Shown here piece by piece: positions 56,117 through 64,000 of a stretch of 64,000 nucleotides of DNA. The first letter of the stretch is position 1. Every line of letters begins with the position of its first letter. The translations under genes were made by a program, and so were the position numbers. Origin of the DNA: Saprospiraceae bacterium. Lineage in GTDB: Bacteria > Bacteroidota > Bacteroidia > Chitinophagales > Saprospiraceae. Under the pieces are notes generated by a model. The model did no database searches, was not told the origin of the DNA, and saw nothing but the letters and a program-made list of their open reading frames with translations. The stretch is taken from the NCBI GenBank assembly GCA_016717105.1, contig JADKGF010000020.1:3345-67344 (forward strand), read 5' to 3'.

Positions 56117-57303
56117 TCAATTACAATCTACCAAAGTATTGAAAACATCTTCGATATATTGTAAAGTTTTTTGCTGTCCATTTGCCTTTAATTTTATTGA
56201 AACAGGAAAGTCAATATTATATTGAAAAAATAAACTGTCTTGCATCATTTGTTCTATTTGATTGTAATTTTGGAAAATGGTAGAAGCATTAAAAGCTTTC
56301 ACTTTAATAGGAAATACCAAATCATAACAAGGCATATCTGAACCCAATGGTGTACCTGACAATAAAAAGAGTAAGTCGCCAGATGAAAAACAAGCTTTAA
56401 TAAGTTGGTCCAATTCAACATCATTATTGGCCGTCAAAATTGCACCATTTGCTGCCTTAAGGTGAAGTGGAAAAATAAAATATTGGAATCTACCTTGCAG
56501 CAGTACCGTACTAAATACTTCGCTATCAGTAATCGTAAATGGTGTTGCACTGCCAAGAATTACGGCTTCCAAAGGGAAAACTAATTCGTAGCAGGCTATA
56601 AAGTTAAATGCATTTATTTCAATTAAGGTACTATCAACCGTTGGTCCCAGGTTACAATTTAAAAGCAAATTCAATAGTGTATTTGCATCTGTAGCAATAA
56701 ATGTTTCGCCAACATTATTTACTAAACTAAATGGGAAAACAAAATATAATGGCTCAGATGCATGTTTGAGTATAAAACTTCGTTCATCTTCTACAACAAT
56801 AAAACTGCCGTCTATTTTGCTTAATGTGATTGGATATTTTATGTTGTAACATGAATTTGTTTCATTGATTACATAAGCAGGAAATAAGTTGGTGGAAAGC
56901 TCGAGTGCCTGAGGATAACAACCTGCAGCGTATTTGGCAAAATTCCACAAATTATTTACCGTATTTTCAATCCCTAAATTGTCAATTACCTCGAGTGGAT
57001 AAACAAAGTCAATGATCTGTTTGGACGAATCTAAAACTAAATTATTAAACGCGTCTATTGAGTTAATGTTATAAGTATTTTGATTGAAATCTATTAATTT
57101 GAAAGGAAATTTTACTGTAATACATTCAATCTTTATATCATCATTTTGTACGTCGGTTCTGGCTTTGTCAATATATCATTGACATATACTATTTGGGGCT
57201 CGTAAACTTCAGGTTTTACAATGGAATCATCAAATTCATCAACACCACATGATGCCAATAAACTTACTATGAAAATTAAAAAAACATATTGAATCCGAAT
57301 CAT
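56117..57303 (-). pseudogene. Lipoprotein gene with one frameshift
   Basis: The ATG at 57303 gives a lipoprotein signal (FLIFIVSLLASCGVDEF). The first frame stops near 57140 (KPEPTYKMMI). The other frame picks up at ARTDVQNDDIKIECITVKFP, so an indel lies near 57165-57175. The continuation is open to 56117 and contains three or four tandem related beta segments, each with a Cys, a (Y/F)P(L/V/I) block (CYELVFPLEAV, CYDLVFPIKVKAF, CYNIKYPITLSK) and an (N/D)LLLNC-type helix. Restored length is about 395 residues. It lies just upstream of the split sigma factor gene and is possibly part of its regulon. No known family is recognised. Confidence 0.75.
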
Positions 57304-57395
57304 AACATTATATTTTTATACTCCGATCTGCAAAGTTCCATATATTATTAGATATAAATACTCATAACGTTGCATCAATGCTCAATTAACTATTA

Positions 57396-57554
57396 TTAAA
57401 CCTGAATTATGCGTTAGGATTCGTAGTGAGAAGTTAAATTGCAATAAATCAGCGACTTAAATTCGAAAAGCATAGCATCGCTACGGTTACAGAAGATAAG
57501 TTGGCGATCTGGTTGAAGCAAGTGGTAAAGACCTAATGCATATTTCAGGTTAAA
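57396..57554. mobile_element. Candidate MITE-like element with imperfect terminal inverted repeats
   Basis: The left end (57396-57418, TTAAACCTGAATTATGCGTT...) and right end (57532-57554) are imperfect inverted copies, matching at about 20 of 23 positions. The inside carries a short forward open frame ending NQRLKFEKHSIATVTEDKLA ... VVKT and TAA at the right repeat. No transposase is present. A non-autonomous element or a repeat-associated remnant is likely, but no second copy exists in the window to prove mobility. Confidence 0.45.
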
Positions 57555-57682
57555 TTTAATACTATCAAGTTTGGTTCAAAAAAATGGCACTTAAAAAATA
57601 AAATTTATAACTCCATGCAACGGTCCATCACTTTATTACTAATGATAGATTGATAATTATTTCAAACTCAAAATTTTTAAAC

Positions 57683-59314
57683 ATGAATTTTAAAAATGTA
57701 CTTTTAGTTTTACTGTTGGGCTTTACAATACAAGCATCCGCACAAGTAAATTGCAATTGTTCAGCAGATTATGCACCAGTTTGTGCAGTAGATTCTTCAG
57801 GCCTTTATTTAGAGTTTCCCAATACTTGTTGGGCGAATTGTTTAGGATTTACAGTAGTAACTGATACAACACTATGTAATAATATCAATCCTTGGGGAAA
57901 TTGTGGCTGCATTATTTCGGATTCTACAACATTTGTCTGCGCTGAAGACAGTCTGGGCAATGTTTTTCCTGTACCCAATGTTTGTTTTGCAGCTTGTTGG
58001 GGATTGACGGTAGTGACTGATAGTACACTCTGTGGCAATTGGGGAGAATGTGTGTGCCCCGAAATATTTGACCCTGTTTGTGTACAAGATAGCCTTGGCA
58101 ACTATTTCGAAGCACCCAATGCTTGTGTGGCTGCTTGTTGGGGACTGACGATAGTGACTGATAGTACATTGTGTAATAATAGTGGCGGATGCGTTTGTCC
58201 TGAAATTTATGCGCCTGTTTGTGTACAAGATAGCCTTGGCAATTATTTCGAAGCGCCCAATGCTTGTTATGCAGCTTGTTGGGGACTGACGATTGTGACT
58301 GATAGTACATTGTGTGATAATAATGGTGGATGCGTTTGTCCTGAGATATATGATCCTGTTTGTGCACAAGATAGTCTTGGCAATTATTTCGAAGCGCCCA
58401 ATGCTTGTTTTGCCGCTTGCTGGGGACTGACGATCGTTAGTGACTCCATTTTATGTGATATTAATACGGGAGATTGTGGTTGTGTTATTACCGACTCGCT
58501 TTATGTATGTGCGCAAGATAGCCTAGGAAATATCTTTAGTGTACCCAATGCTTGTTTTGCGACATGCTGGGGATTGACAGTAGTCGAAAATGGAGATTGT
58601 AATAGTAATCCATGGGAAGATTGTGATTGCGAATTCAATGAAAACGAACCTTTTATATGTGCAGTTGATTCGCTCGGACATCCATGTTATGTACCTAATG
58701 CGTGTTTCGCGACATGTTGGGGATTGACTCTTACTAATGATTCTATTTGCAATGTGATAGATATCGATCCAGAAATAGATTTTGGTGCTATAAATTGTAT
58801 AGATTCAATCAGTATAAATGAAAATACAACTTTTCAAGAAGCATTATTATTAATAAGCCAATCATGTGGATTAGAACTTCCAGAATGTATCTTGAATGCT
58901 CCAATATTTACTACAGACTCAGCATTTTTTGCCTATATTGTTACAAACTGTGATGGTGACTTTGGATTCAATGGCAATACATCAGGGTCGAACGTTATGA
59001 ATTTATATAATATTATACGAAATAACAGATTAACCAGCACGGGAGATATCAAAGCATATCATTCAGAGATGATTTTGTCAGCAAATCCAGTACAAGACAA
59101 TCTTATGTATAGTATCCAAGTGAAAACTACAATCAATGCGACGATTTCGTTATTAAATATAAATGGCCAAACGATTTTTAAAGAAAACATAAACTTAGCC
59201 CCTGGCAAACAATCATTTAACAAAGATGTGACAGGACTGAAAACGGGTGTATATTTTCTCAACTTAGCGACAGGTGAGGAACAACAAACTTTAAAGGTCG
59301 TCATAATCGAGTAA
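57683..59314 (+). CDS. Secreted Kazal-like repeat protein with T9SS sorting domain
   Basis: 543 residues from the ATG at 57683. The signal peptide is MNFKNVLLVLLLGFTIQASA. Seven tandem Cys-rich modules of about 43-50 residues follow (CNCSADYAPVCAVDS, CVCPEIFDPVCVQDS, CVCPEIYAPVCVQDS, CVCPEIYDPVCAQDS and others), each with the order C-x-C...PVC...NxC...AxCWG...C. This recalls Kazal serine-protease-inhibitor domains, although Asp-Ser-Leu-Gly replaces the usual G-x-DG-x-TY. The middle three modules are about 138 bp each and nearly identical in DNA. A linker (about 370-465) and a type A T9SS sorting domain (SANPVQDNLMYSIQ ... GVYFLNLATGEEQQ) follow. A surface protease inhibitor or adhesin is possible; function is inferred. 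Confidence 0.8.
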   Translation: MNFKNVLLVLLLGFTIQASAQVNCNCSADYAPVCAVDSSGLYLEFPNTCWANCLGFTVVTDTTLCNNINPWGNCGCIISDSTTFVCAEDSLGNVFPVPNVCFAACWGLTVVTDSTLCGNWGECVCPEIFDPVCVQDSLGNYFEAPNACVAACWGLTIVTDSTLCNNSGGCVCPEIYAPVCVQDSLGNYFEAPNACYAACWGLTIVTDSTLCDNNGGCVCPEIYDPVCAQDSLGNYFEAPNACFAACWGLTIVSDSILCDINTGDCGCVITDSLYVCAQDSLGNIFSVPNACFATCWGLTVVENGDCNSNPWEDCDCEFNENEPFICAVDSLGHPCYVPNACFATCWGLTLTNDSICNVIDIDPEIDFGAINCIDSISINENTTFQEALLLISQSCGLELPECILNAPIFTTDSAFFAYIVTNCDGDFGFNGNTSGSNVMNLYNIIRNNRLTSTGDIKAYHSEMILSANPVQDNLMYSIQVKTTINATISLLNINGQTIFKENINLAPGKQSFNKDVTGLKTGVYFLNLATGEEQQTLKVVIIE

Positions 59315-59348
59315 GATAAAAAAATTGATAAATTTATTGAAATAAGAG

Positions 59349-59372
59349 ATAGGGCTTTAGGGCCCTATTTTT
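59349..59372 (+). terminator. Rho-independent terminator
   Basis: ATAGGGC pairs with GCCCTAT around a short TTTAGG loop, followed by eight T. It lies 35 bp after the Kazal-like gene. Confidence 0.8.
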
Positions 59373-59710
59373 TTATCTTTTCCAAAGATGAATGTATATA
59401 GTTTGCAAAAAAATCCAGCATCTAAAATTTATTCTTCTTCCGAAAGTTCAGAATTCCCATCCCAAAGTAGAAAAGTTATTTACGAAAGTATAGTTGGAGC
59501 ACATCGAAAGTATAAAACTTAAAACTTTTTGGATAATGATGACTCCATATTCCAGTATAATTGTAAGCTAGGTGGTAGATTTATTAAATACCTTATTACA
59601 CATCTTATTGAAAATATTGACAATTTTTCATAGTTATAAATAATCATATTTATCGTTTTCCATGAAAAATACATTAACACTTTTATACCTTTGCTACAAA
59701 CGTCATCAGA
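59373..59710. other. Intergenic region, nothing recognised
   Basis: 338 bases with no supportable ORF, hairpin or repeat. The last 100 bp are AT-rich and presumably carry the promoter of the alkyltransferase gene. Confidence 0.4.
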
Positions 59711-60235
59711 ATGGATCCCAATTTATTTTTCCAAACAATAACTAGCCATCTTGGTGATATCACTATTGCCGCATCTGACTTGGGTATCCGCTGGGTTAAA
59801 TTAAATAGTGAACACAAAAACAACAATCATCCTAATCATCACACAGAAAAGGCGACAAGTCAATTGACTCAGTATTTTGAAGGCAAACGCACCACATTTG
59901 ACCTTGCATTTGATTTAGACGGATTTACCGAATTTTCACAAAAAGTGTGGACAGAATTATTAAACATTCCCTATGGTGAAACTATATCCTATAAGGAACT
60001 TGCCATCCGGCTCGGCGATGTAAAATGTATCCGAGCCGCTGGTACTGCCAATGGACGCAATCCTATTCCGATCATCATCCCTTGTCATCGGGTGATAGGC
60101 AGTGACGGCAACCTTACAGGATATGCGCTAGGTCTTGACATCAAAAAAGCACTCTTAACCTTAGAAAATCCACAAAAATATATAGGCAAGTTCAAGGTAG
60201 TTTTGTGTTTTAGATGGGAAGTTGAACTGTCTTAA
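59711..60235 (+). CDS. ogt: Methylated-DNA--protein-cysteine S-methyltransferase
   Basis: A 174-residue suicide repair protein that transfers alkyl groups from O6-alkylguanine to its own cysteine. The active-site Cys125 lies in IIPCHRVIGSDG, with the upstream helix-turn-helix region (FSQKVWTELLNIPYGETISY) and the Asn hinge (GTANGRNPIP). Length is normal, although the C-terminus (KVVLCFRWEVELS) is slightly extended. It has no operon partner, and the next 3.7 kb holds decayed genes on the other strand. It is cytoplasmic. Confidence 0.95.
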   Translation: MDPNLFFQTITSHLGDITIAASDLGIRWVKLNSEHKNNNHPNHHTEKATSQLTQYFEGKRTTFDLAFDLDGFTEFSQKVWTELLNIPYGETISYKELAIRLGDVKCIRAAGTANGRNPIPIIIPCHRVIGSDGNLTGYALGLDIKKALLTLENPQKYIGKFKVVLCFRWEVELS

Positions 60236-60273
60236 AATATTATAAATTCTTATTCTAATGAGCTATTTCATTA

Positions 60274-61252
60274 TTAGTCCATGACACATCTAACACTATA
60301 ACCAATTTTAGACTCATTATTAAACTGCTTATGAATATTTACATCATTATAATAGATTGAATATAGAACTTGTGTAGTTGAAACTTAATTGGTAGAAGAC
60401 CAAAAACTAACTTCACCAATTTGATGGTAAGTATTAAAATTAAAAAACCTGTGGAAATGCATTGAATCCTGAAAGACCTAAAGTCTTTGCTTTGAACAAT
60501 TTACCATCTTTCCAAAGCGACAATTCTGCAGACAAACCACTTCCTATATCAGTTTCCAATGTCTTTGATATTAATACATCCCATTCTTTTTGAGATGGTA
60601 CATGCCAATCATTAGGACAAATACCTTTTGTTGCCTTCGACAGTATTAGTCCATTTATGCTCCATTACTTCCCAAAAAGGATATAATGCACCATATTTAG
60701 TACAATTTTCTAATTTATTGTCATAACAGTATTTTTCTATTTTGTTGTTATTTAAAGCTAAATCATCTATATTAATCATTTGACCAATATTTAAAGTTCT
60801 CGGTCATCCACCATTTATTGTCAGGCATTAATTTAATATTGTAAGTTTGATTATGATAAGCCATTCTCCCCCGAACTATCACTATGAAAAATTGTGTTTC
60901 CAGGTTCCAATTTACCAAATAATTTCATATTACCATTATATAAACCTGTGCCTCTCATTGTGCCATTAATAATTAATTCTCCTTCAGATTCATTAGCAAT
61001 ATTACTCCATCTAATATCTGTAATACTACCCAAAGCAAAAATATAAGAATCCGATCCCTTTAAAACACAATTTGATTCTATATTAATAAAACCGTGTATT
61101 GGAGAACTTGGGACACAATTTTGTGTCCAATTTTTTGGATTATACCAGTTAGAATCAATAGTTCCAATAAAAGTATTATTGTTTTGACATTGACCACAAA
61201 GCACTAAATTATTTACTAGAAAAACCACAATACAAATTAAAATTTGCTTCAT
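60274..61252 (-). pseudogene. Decayed secreted FISUMP-domain protein gene
   Basis: The start at 61252 gives a signal peptide (MKQILICIVVFLVNNLVLCG), then a beta-rich region (GTIDSNWYNPKNWTQNCVPS). The rest reads as a Fibrobacter major-paralogous (FISUMP) domain when frames are changed: YHNQTYNIKLMPDNKWWMTE, GQMINIDDLALNNNKIEKYC, GICPNDWHVPSQKEWDVLI, EVSFWSSTN, then SIYYNDVNIHKQFNNESKIG and YSVRCVMD with TAA at 60274-60276. Frame changes lie near 60866 (a G run), 60805, 60630 and 60450, plus an in-frame TAA near 60400. The intact protein would be about 325 residues. The number of lesions makes true decay likely. FISUMP proteins are predicted surface lipoproteins or exported proteins of unknown function. 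Confidence 0.75.
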
Positions 61253-61261
61253 TTGAATTGA

Positions 61262-61912
61262 TTATTTCGTTATTACAACTTTATAGAATTTATTTATATC
61301 ATTAAACTTTAAAAAATATATTCCATTTTTCAATAAGCTTAAATCAATTATTTGTTCATTTAAAAAAGTTTGGACTTTATAACCGTTGATGTTAAAAATT
61401 GACCCTTTCAAACTAGGATATTTTGAATATACTAAACCATTTGAAGGATTTGGATACATGAATTCTTCTTTAGTTTCAAATGAATTTTCAAGAAGTCGTA
61501 AGATTGCTTTTGAGAGTTCATATAGATTTTACACACCATTTTTAATTTTTCCATAATCAATATTCCAATAAATCATAGAACTATGATAGATAACCTCAGT
61601 AAAATTTCCTAAGATAGCTCCGTCAGATACAATAATTTCTATTTGATCCTGTGGTGAAGGTTGTTTTCCGCTCCAGATAATATTTAAAGTACCGTTTAGA
61701 TTAATTACACCAGAAACTATAATTTTGTCATGAATTATTGTGTCAGATTTATTGATTTCAATATTAGTTGACGCAGAACTACTTATTTCTAAATTTCCAT
61801 TAAAATACGCGATTCCATATTGTGCATTTATACAATCAACTGAAAAAACCAAGTTGATGAACAATAAAACAATAGATTTTATATAAAATTTGGATCTAAG
61901 TAAAATATTCAT
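61262..61912 (-). pseudogene. Small secreted T9SS protein gene, interrupted
   Basis: The start at 61912 gives signal MNILLRSKFYIKSIVLLFIN and a beta-solenoid-like segment (IIVSGVINLNGTLNIIWSGK). The frame stops at TAA 61529-61531 (GKIKNGV). It reopens in the same frame with a type A T9SS sorting domain (MYPNPSNGLVYSKYPS ... GIYFLKFNDINKFYKV) ending at 61262. The stretch between could be read in another frame (KIYMNSQKQSYD), so either a stop mutation or a pair of frameshifts broke the gene. The intact protein would be about 215 residues. It precedes the FISUMP pseudogene by 9 bp on the same strand, so the two once formed an operon. Confidence 0.7.
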
Positions 61913-61918
61913 AAATCG

Positions 61919-62559
61919 TTAATTACATTTAAATTCAGTTCTGAAATATTTTTCTCCATTCAAATAAATAAAATTATCTTTCTCAAATAATTTATACTCA
62001 ATATAAGTTTCATCATTATAATTTAATCTCAAAGTGACTTGATTGCCAACGGTATATAAAGTCCAAGTTCCATCGCCTCTAGTCATTGAATTTAGTGAAA
62101 AATGATCTGTTGATTCAGAGTAATATGTGGAAGAAGAACCTCCTAAGGAAGCATTTTTATAGAATGATCCATTACTACACAAATTGATAACTTTCTTCTC
62201 AGAATACCCACCAGAAGTGTAAAAAAATGACAAAGTTTTATTCGAAATCTTCTTTTTATAATATAATCAGTCCATAATTCTTGTTGAATGGCTTTTTTGT
62301 ACTAGGCTTTTTTCTAATAGTCTTAAGTTCATTTAAAACATCGTATTCTTGTCTCGTTTTATCTATGATCATGGTTGTTCCTCCTTTAGTTCCATAAGTT
62401 ACTGAACATATATATTGTTTCCCTCTTCACCACTAAATTTGTACATTGCGTTTCCAGGCTCATCAATAAATACTAATTCTTTTCAAAACTCCGCTATTAT
62501 AAACATCTTCCATATCCTAAAATCATTATGATAAACAACAATTTTTGGAAAGTTTTCAT
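61919..62559 (-). pseudogene. Decayed small exported protein gene
   Basis: The start at 62559 (MKTFQKLLFIIMILGYG) looks like a signal peptide but soon hits a stop. Coding continues in other frames: EPGNAMYKFSGEEGNNIYV, VTYGTKGGTTMIIDKTRQEY, DVLNELKTIRKKPSTKKPFN, then a long frame to 61919 with GYSEKKVINLCSNGSFYKN, GDGTWTLYTVGNQVTLRLNY and a C-terminal NGEKYFRTEFKCN. The pattern of a Cys-containing start, GTW(T/R) strand and GxKYFR end matches small exported Saprospiraceae beta-barrel or lipocalin-like proteins of unknown function. At least three frameshifts are needed. Confidence 0.55.
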
Positions 62560-62562
62560 TTT

Positions 62563-63081
62563 CTACAAAGACAAACTATCATCATAATCTGAAGGAACTA
62601 GGCTATATTCTATTGGAATAGAAAAATTAAATCGAATCATATAAGACGAATCATCAAATCCTTTGGCATATTCCAAAGCAAAAGCTTGAAGCTTATCATC
62701 AAAACCATGTTCAGACCCAAAAATCATGATTACTGCTATGCCTTTTTGAGTATTCCATTTTCCGAAAATACAGTAACCTAAAACTTGCTCAGCTCCTATA
62801 ACTGTTTGCATTTTTTGGCATATAAACATTGAATCAAGTATATAACTATCTCCAATAGCTTCAAAATTATTTAACATCATATATCCTAATAAATCAAAAT
62901 TTGATATATTTTTAGGTACAGGAAATGGAGTAGGCGTAAATAATATAATTTTATTCCAATAATTGGATTTAAATGCAATGCCATATTCAGTCGATTCATT
63001 AAATACAATTGCATCAGCAGGAACTTGTGCAGTAAATCCATGTACATCTGAACGATGTGTTTTAAATTCTTGAGCTTGCAT
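62563..63081 (-). CDS. Hypothetical exported protein
   Basis: A 172-residue open frame. Its N-terminus (MQAQEFKTHRSDVHGFTAQV) looks like the mature end of a signal-peptide cleavage site (AQ-E). The expected signal peptide lies upstream but is out of frame (NIYIHLIISLFC), so the gene may itself be frameshifted near 63085. Inside are GYMMLNNFEAIGDSYILDSM, VLGYCIFGKWNTQKGIAVIM and a C-terminal EYSLVPSDYDDSLSL. No family is recognised. It precedes the decayed gene at 61919-62559 with its stop overlapping the next start region, so it belongs to the same former operon. Confidence 0.5.
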   Translation of the reverse strand: MQAQEFKTHRSDVHGFTAQVPADAIVFNESTEYGIAFKSNYWNKIILFTPTPFPVPKNISNFDLLGYMMLNNFEAIGDSYILDSMFICQKMQTVIGAEQVLGYCIFGKWNTQKGIAVIMIFGSEHGFDDKLQAFALEYAKGFDDSSYMIRFNFSIPIEYSLVPSDYDDSLSL

Positions 63082-63149
63082 TTTGCATACAAAACAAACT
63101 GATTATAAGGTGAATATAAATATTGGATTTCATTATAAAAGGACTAAAT

Positions 63150-64000
63150 TTAATTGTCATTATCAGATTTTAGAGTAGTTTGTGTAGGGGCCATATTTCG
63201 GTATATGGATTTACTTTCATCCAGATTGAATGCTGTTGGACAAATATAAAATCCTTTATCTTCGTCTTTTTTCAACTCTTCTACCTTACTTCTAAATTTA
63301 TTGGCGTAAGCATCTTGTCTCACTCCACTAACTTGCCAAGAAACTTCTAAGCCAGGAATTCCACCTGCGATAATAAATGTATTATCCTTAACTTTTTGTT
63401 TGATATAAATAGGTGAAAAGGCACCTATGCAAGTTAGATTGTATTTGATATCCTTATTTAAAGCATCAAAAGTAATCAGGTAGTTTAACCATCGCTTCCC
63501 ATTTTGATCACATGTCACATTTCCATTATAGGTATTCATCATATCAGGTGACTTATGCTTGATGAGTTAATGTTTTATTGGCTGGATCAAGTGGATGGTC
63601 TATTTTAAAGTTCTTAGCTTGAGCAATGACTGCACCAATAACACTTACATTTCACTAAAAAATCCATGGAAACCACACTAGCAGATCCTTTTCCGAAAAT
63701 TCTGAACTATTTCCCCTCATCAAACGCTTCACCATAAATACATGCAATATTGCCATTCTTTAGCCCATATTGCAGGATTTACACTTGAACTTGATTGTGC
63801 TAAAATGGCATTTGATGTTGAAGTAATTCCAATACTTGGTGCAGATGGATTAGTTGTTTTTATGACCATTATATTTCCTTGGGTATTCTCTAAGTTGAAA
63901 ATGGAAGGGTTGGCATAGGTTGCAGTGTGAGGCAAAGTTATTCCAAGATCAGCACTAGGTGTCCACACATTATTAATGAATTTTAATATCTGATTTGATC
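63150..64000 (-). pseudogene. C-terminal part of a large decayed secreted repeat protein
   Basis: Two long frames survive. 63729-63968 has IFNLENTQGNIMVIKTTNPS and repeated small-residue segments. 63150-63542 is the conserved C-terminal domain: MNTYNGNVTCDQNGKRWLNY, IKYNLTCIGAFSPIYIKQKV, GGIPGLEVSWQVSGVRQDAY, ANKFRSKVEELKKDEDKGFY. Between them lies FKIDHPLDPANKTLTHQA (63575-63630), another family hallmark, followed by a frame change. This domain set (DHPLDPxNK ... SPDMMNxYNGN ... VSWQVTGIRQDAYAN) is common at the end of long exported Bacteroidota proteins that carry many short repeats. The gene runs off the right edge of the window and has at least two frame changes here. Confidence 0.7.

Overview
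This window is AT-rich bacterial DNA from the phylum Bacteroidota, most likely a Saprospiraceae-like lineage. The evidence is the set of surface proteins with C-terminal type IX secretion (T9SS) sorting domains, the lipoproteins with short lipoboxes, the ECF sigma factors, the DUF4175-like and DUF5723-like proteins, and the typical Bacteroidota forms of housekeeping genes such as ybeY. No rRNA, tRNA or CRISPR array was seen.

Layout. (1) 1-1888: a decayed lipoprotein gene and a second, beta-strand-rich gene fragment. (2) 2.2-15.3 kb: one-carbon and central metabolism. It holds a SulP anion transporter next to a beta-carbonic anhydrase, a 2-oxoacid dehydrogenase E2 subunit with a TPR/PD40/OmpA-like protein, and both halves of a soluble NAD-dependent formate dehydrogenase. 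The FDH genes are split apart by a small membrane protein and an ECF sigma factor on the other strand. (3) 15.6-19.9 kb: a DUF4175-like coiled-coil membrane protein with an in-frame stop near its N-terminus, an HATPase anti-sigma-like protein and ybeY. (4) 19.9-21.3 kb: a 7 x 21-bp array, a methyltransferase tail remnant and a decayed second copy of the ybeY 3' end. (5) 21.3-36.2 kb: a four-gene surface cluster, including a 3084-residue DUF4347 protein with more than four nearly identical 732-bp repeats. (6) 36.5-39 kb: a nucleoid-associated protein and a helical unknown. (7) 39.2-44.5 kb: three secreted proteins that combine cohesin-like and dockerin-like modules. (8) 44.7-46 kb: a tandem duplication of a PD-(D/E)XK-like gene. 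(9) 46-54 kb: truA, a TMTC-like membrane protein, an envelope operon (lipoprotein, DUF5723 barrel, TPR lipoprotein) and an aldo/keto reductase. (10) 54-57.3 kb: an ECF sigma factor, a regulator that seems to span both membranes, and a lipoprotein, the first and last each carrying one frameshift. (11) 57.7-60.2 kb: a Kazal-like repeat protein and an O6-alkylguanine-DNA alkyltransferase. (12) 60.3-64 kb: a run of badly decayed secreted-protein genes (FISUMP domain, T9SS sorting domain, large repeat-protein C-terminus).

Two themes stand out. First, much of the window encodes secreted, repeat-rich, calcium-binding surface proteins, several with tandem repeats that look recently amplified. Second, single-base lesions disrupt many secreted or envelope genes, while a 9.3-kb ORF and all metabolic genes stay intact. 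That pattern points to real decay or phase-type inactivation of surface genes, although homopolymer sequencing error is not excluded because several lesions lie in short A, T or G runs.
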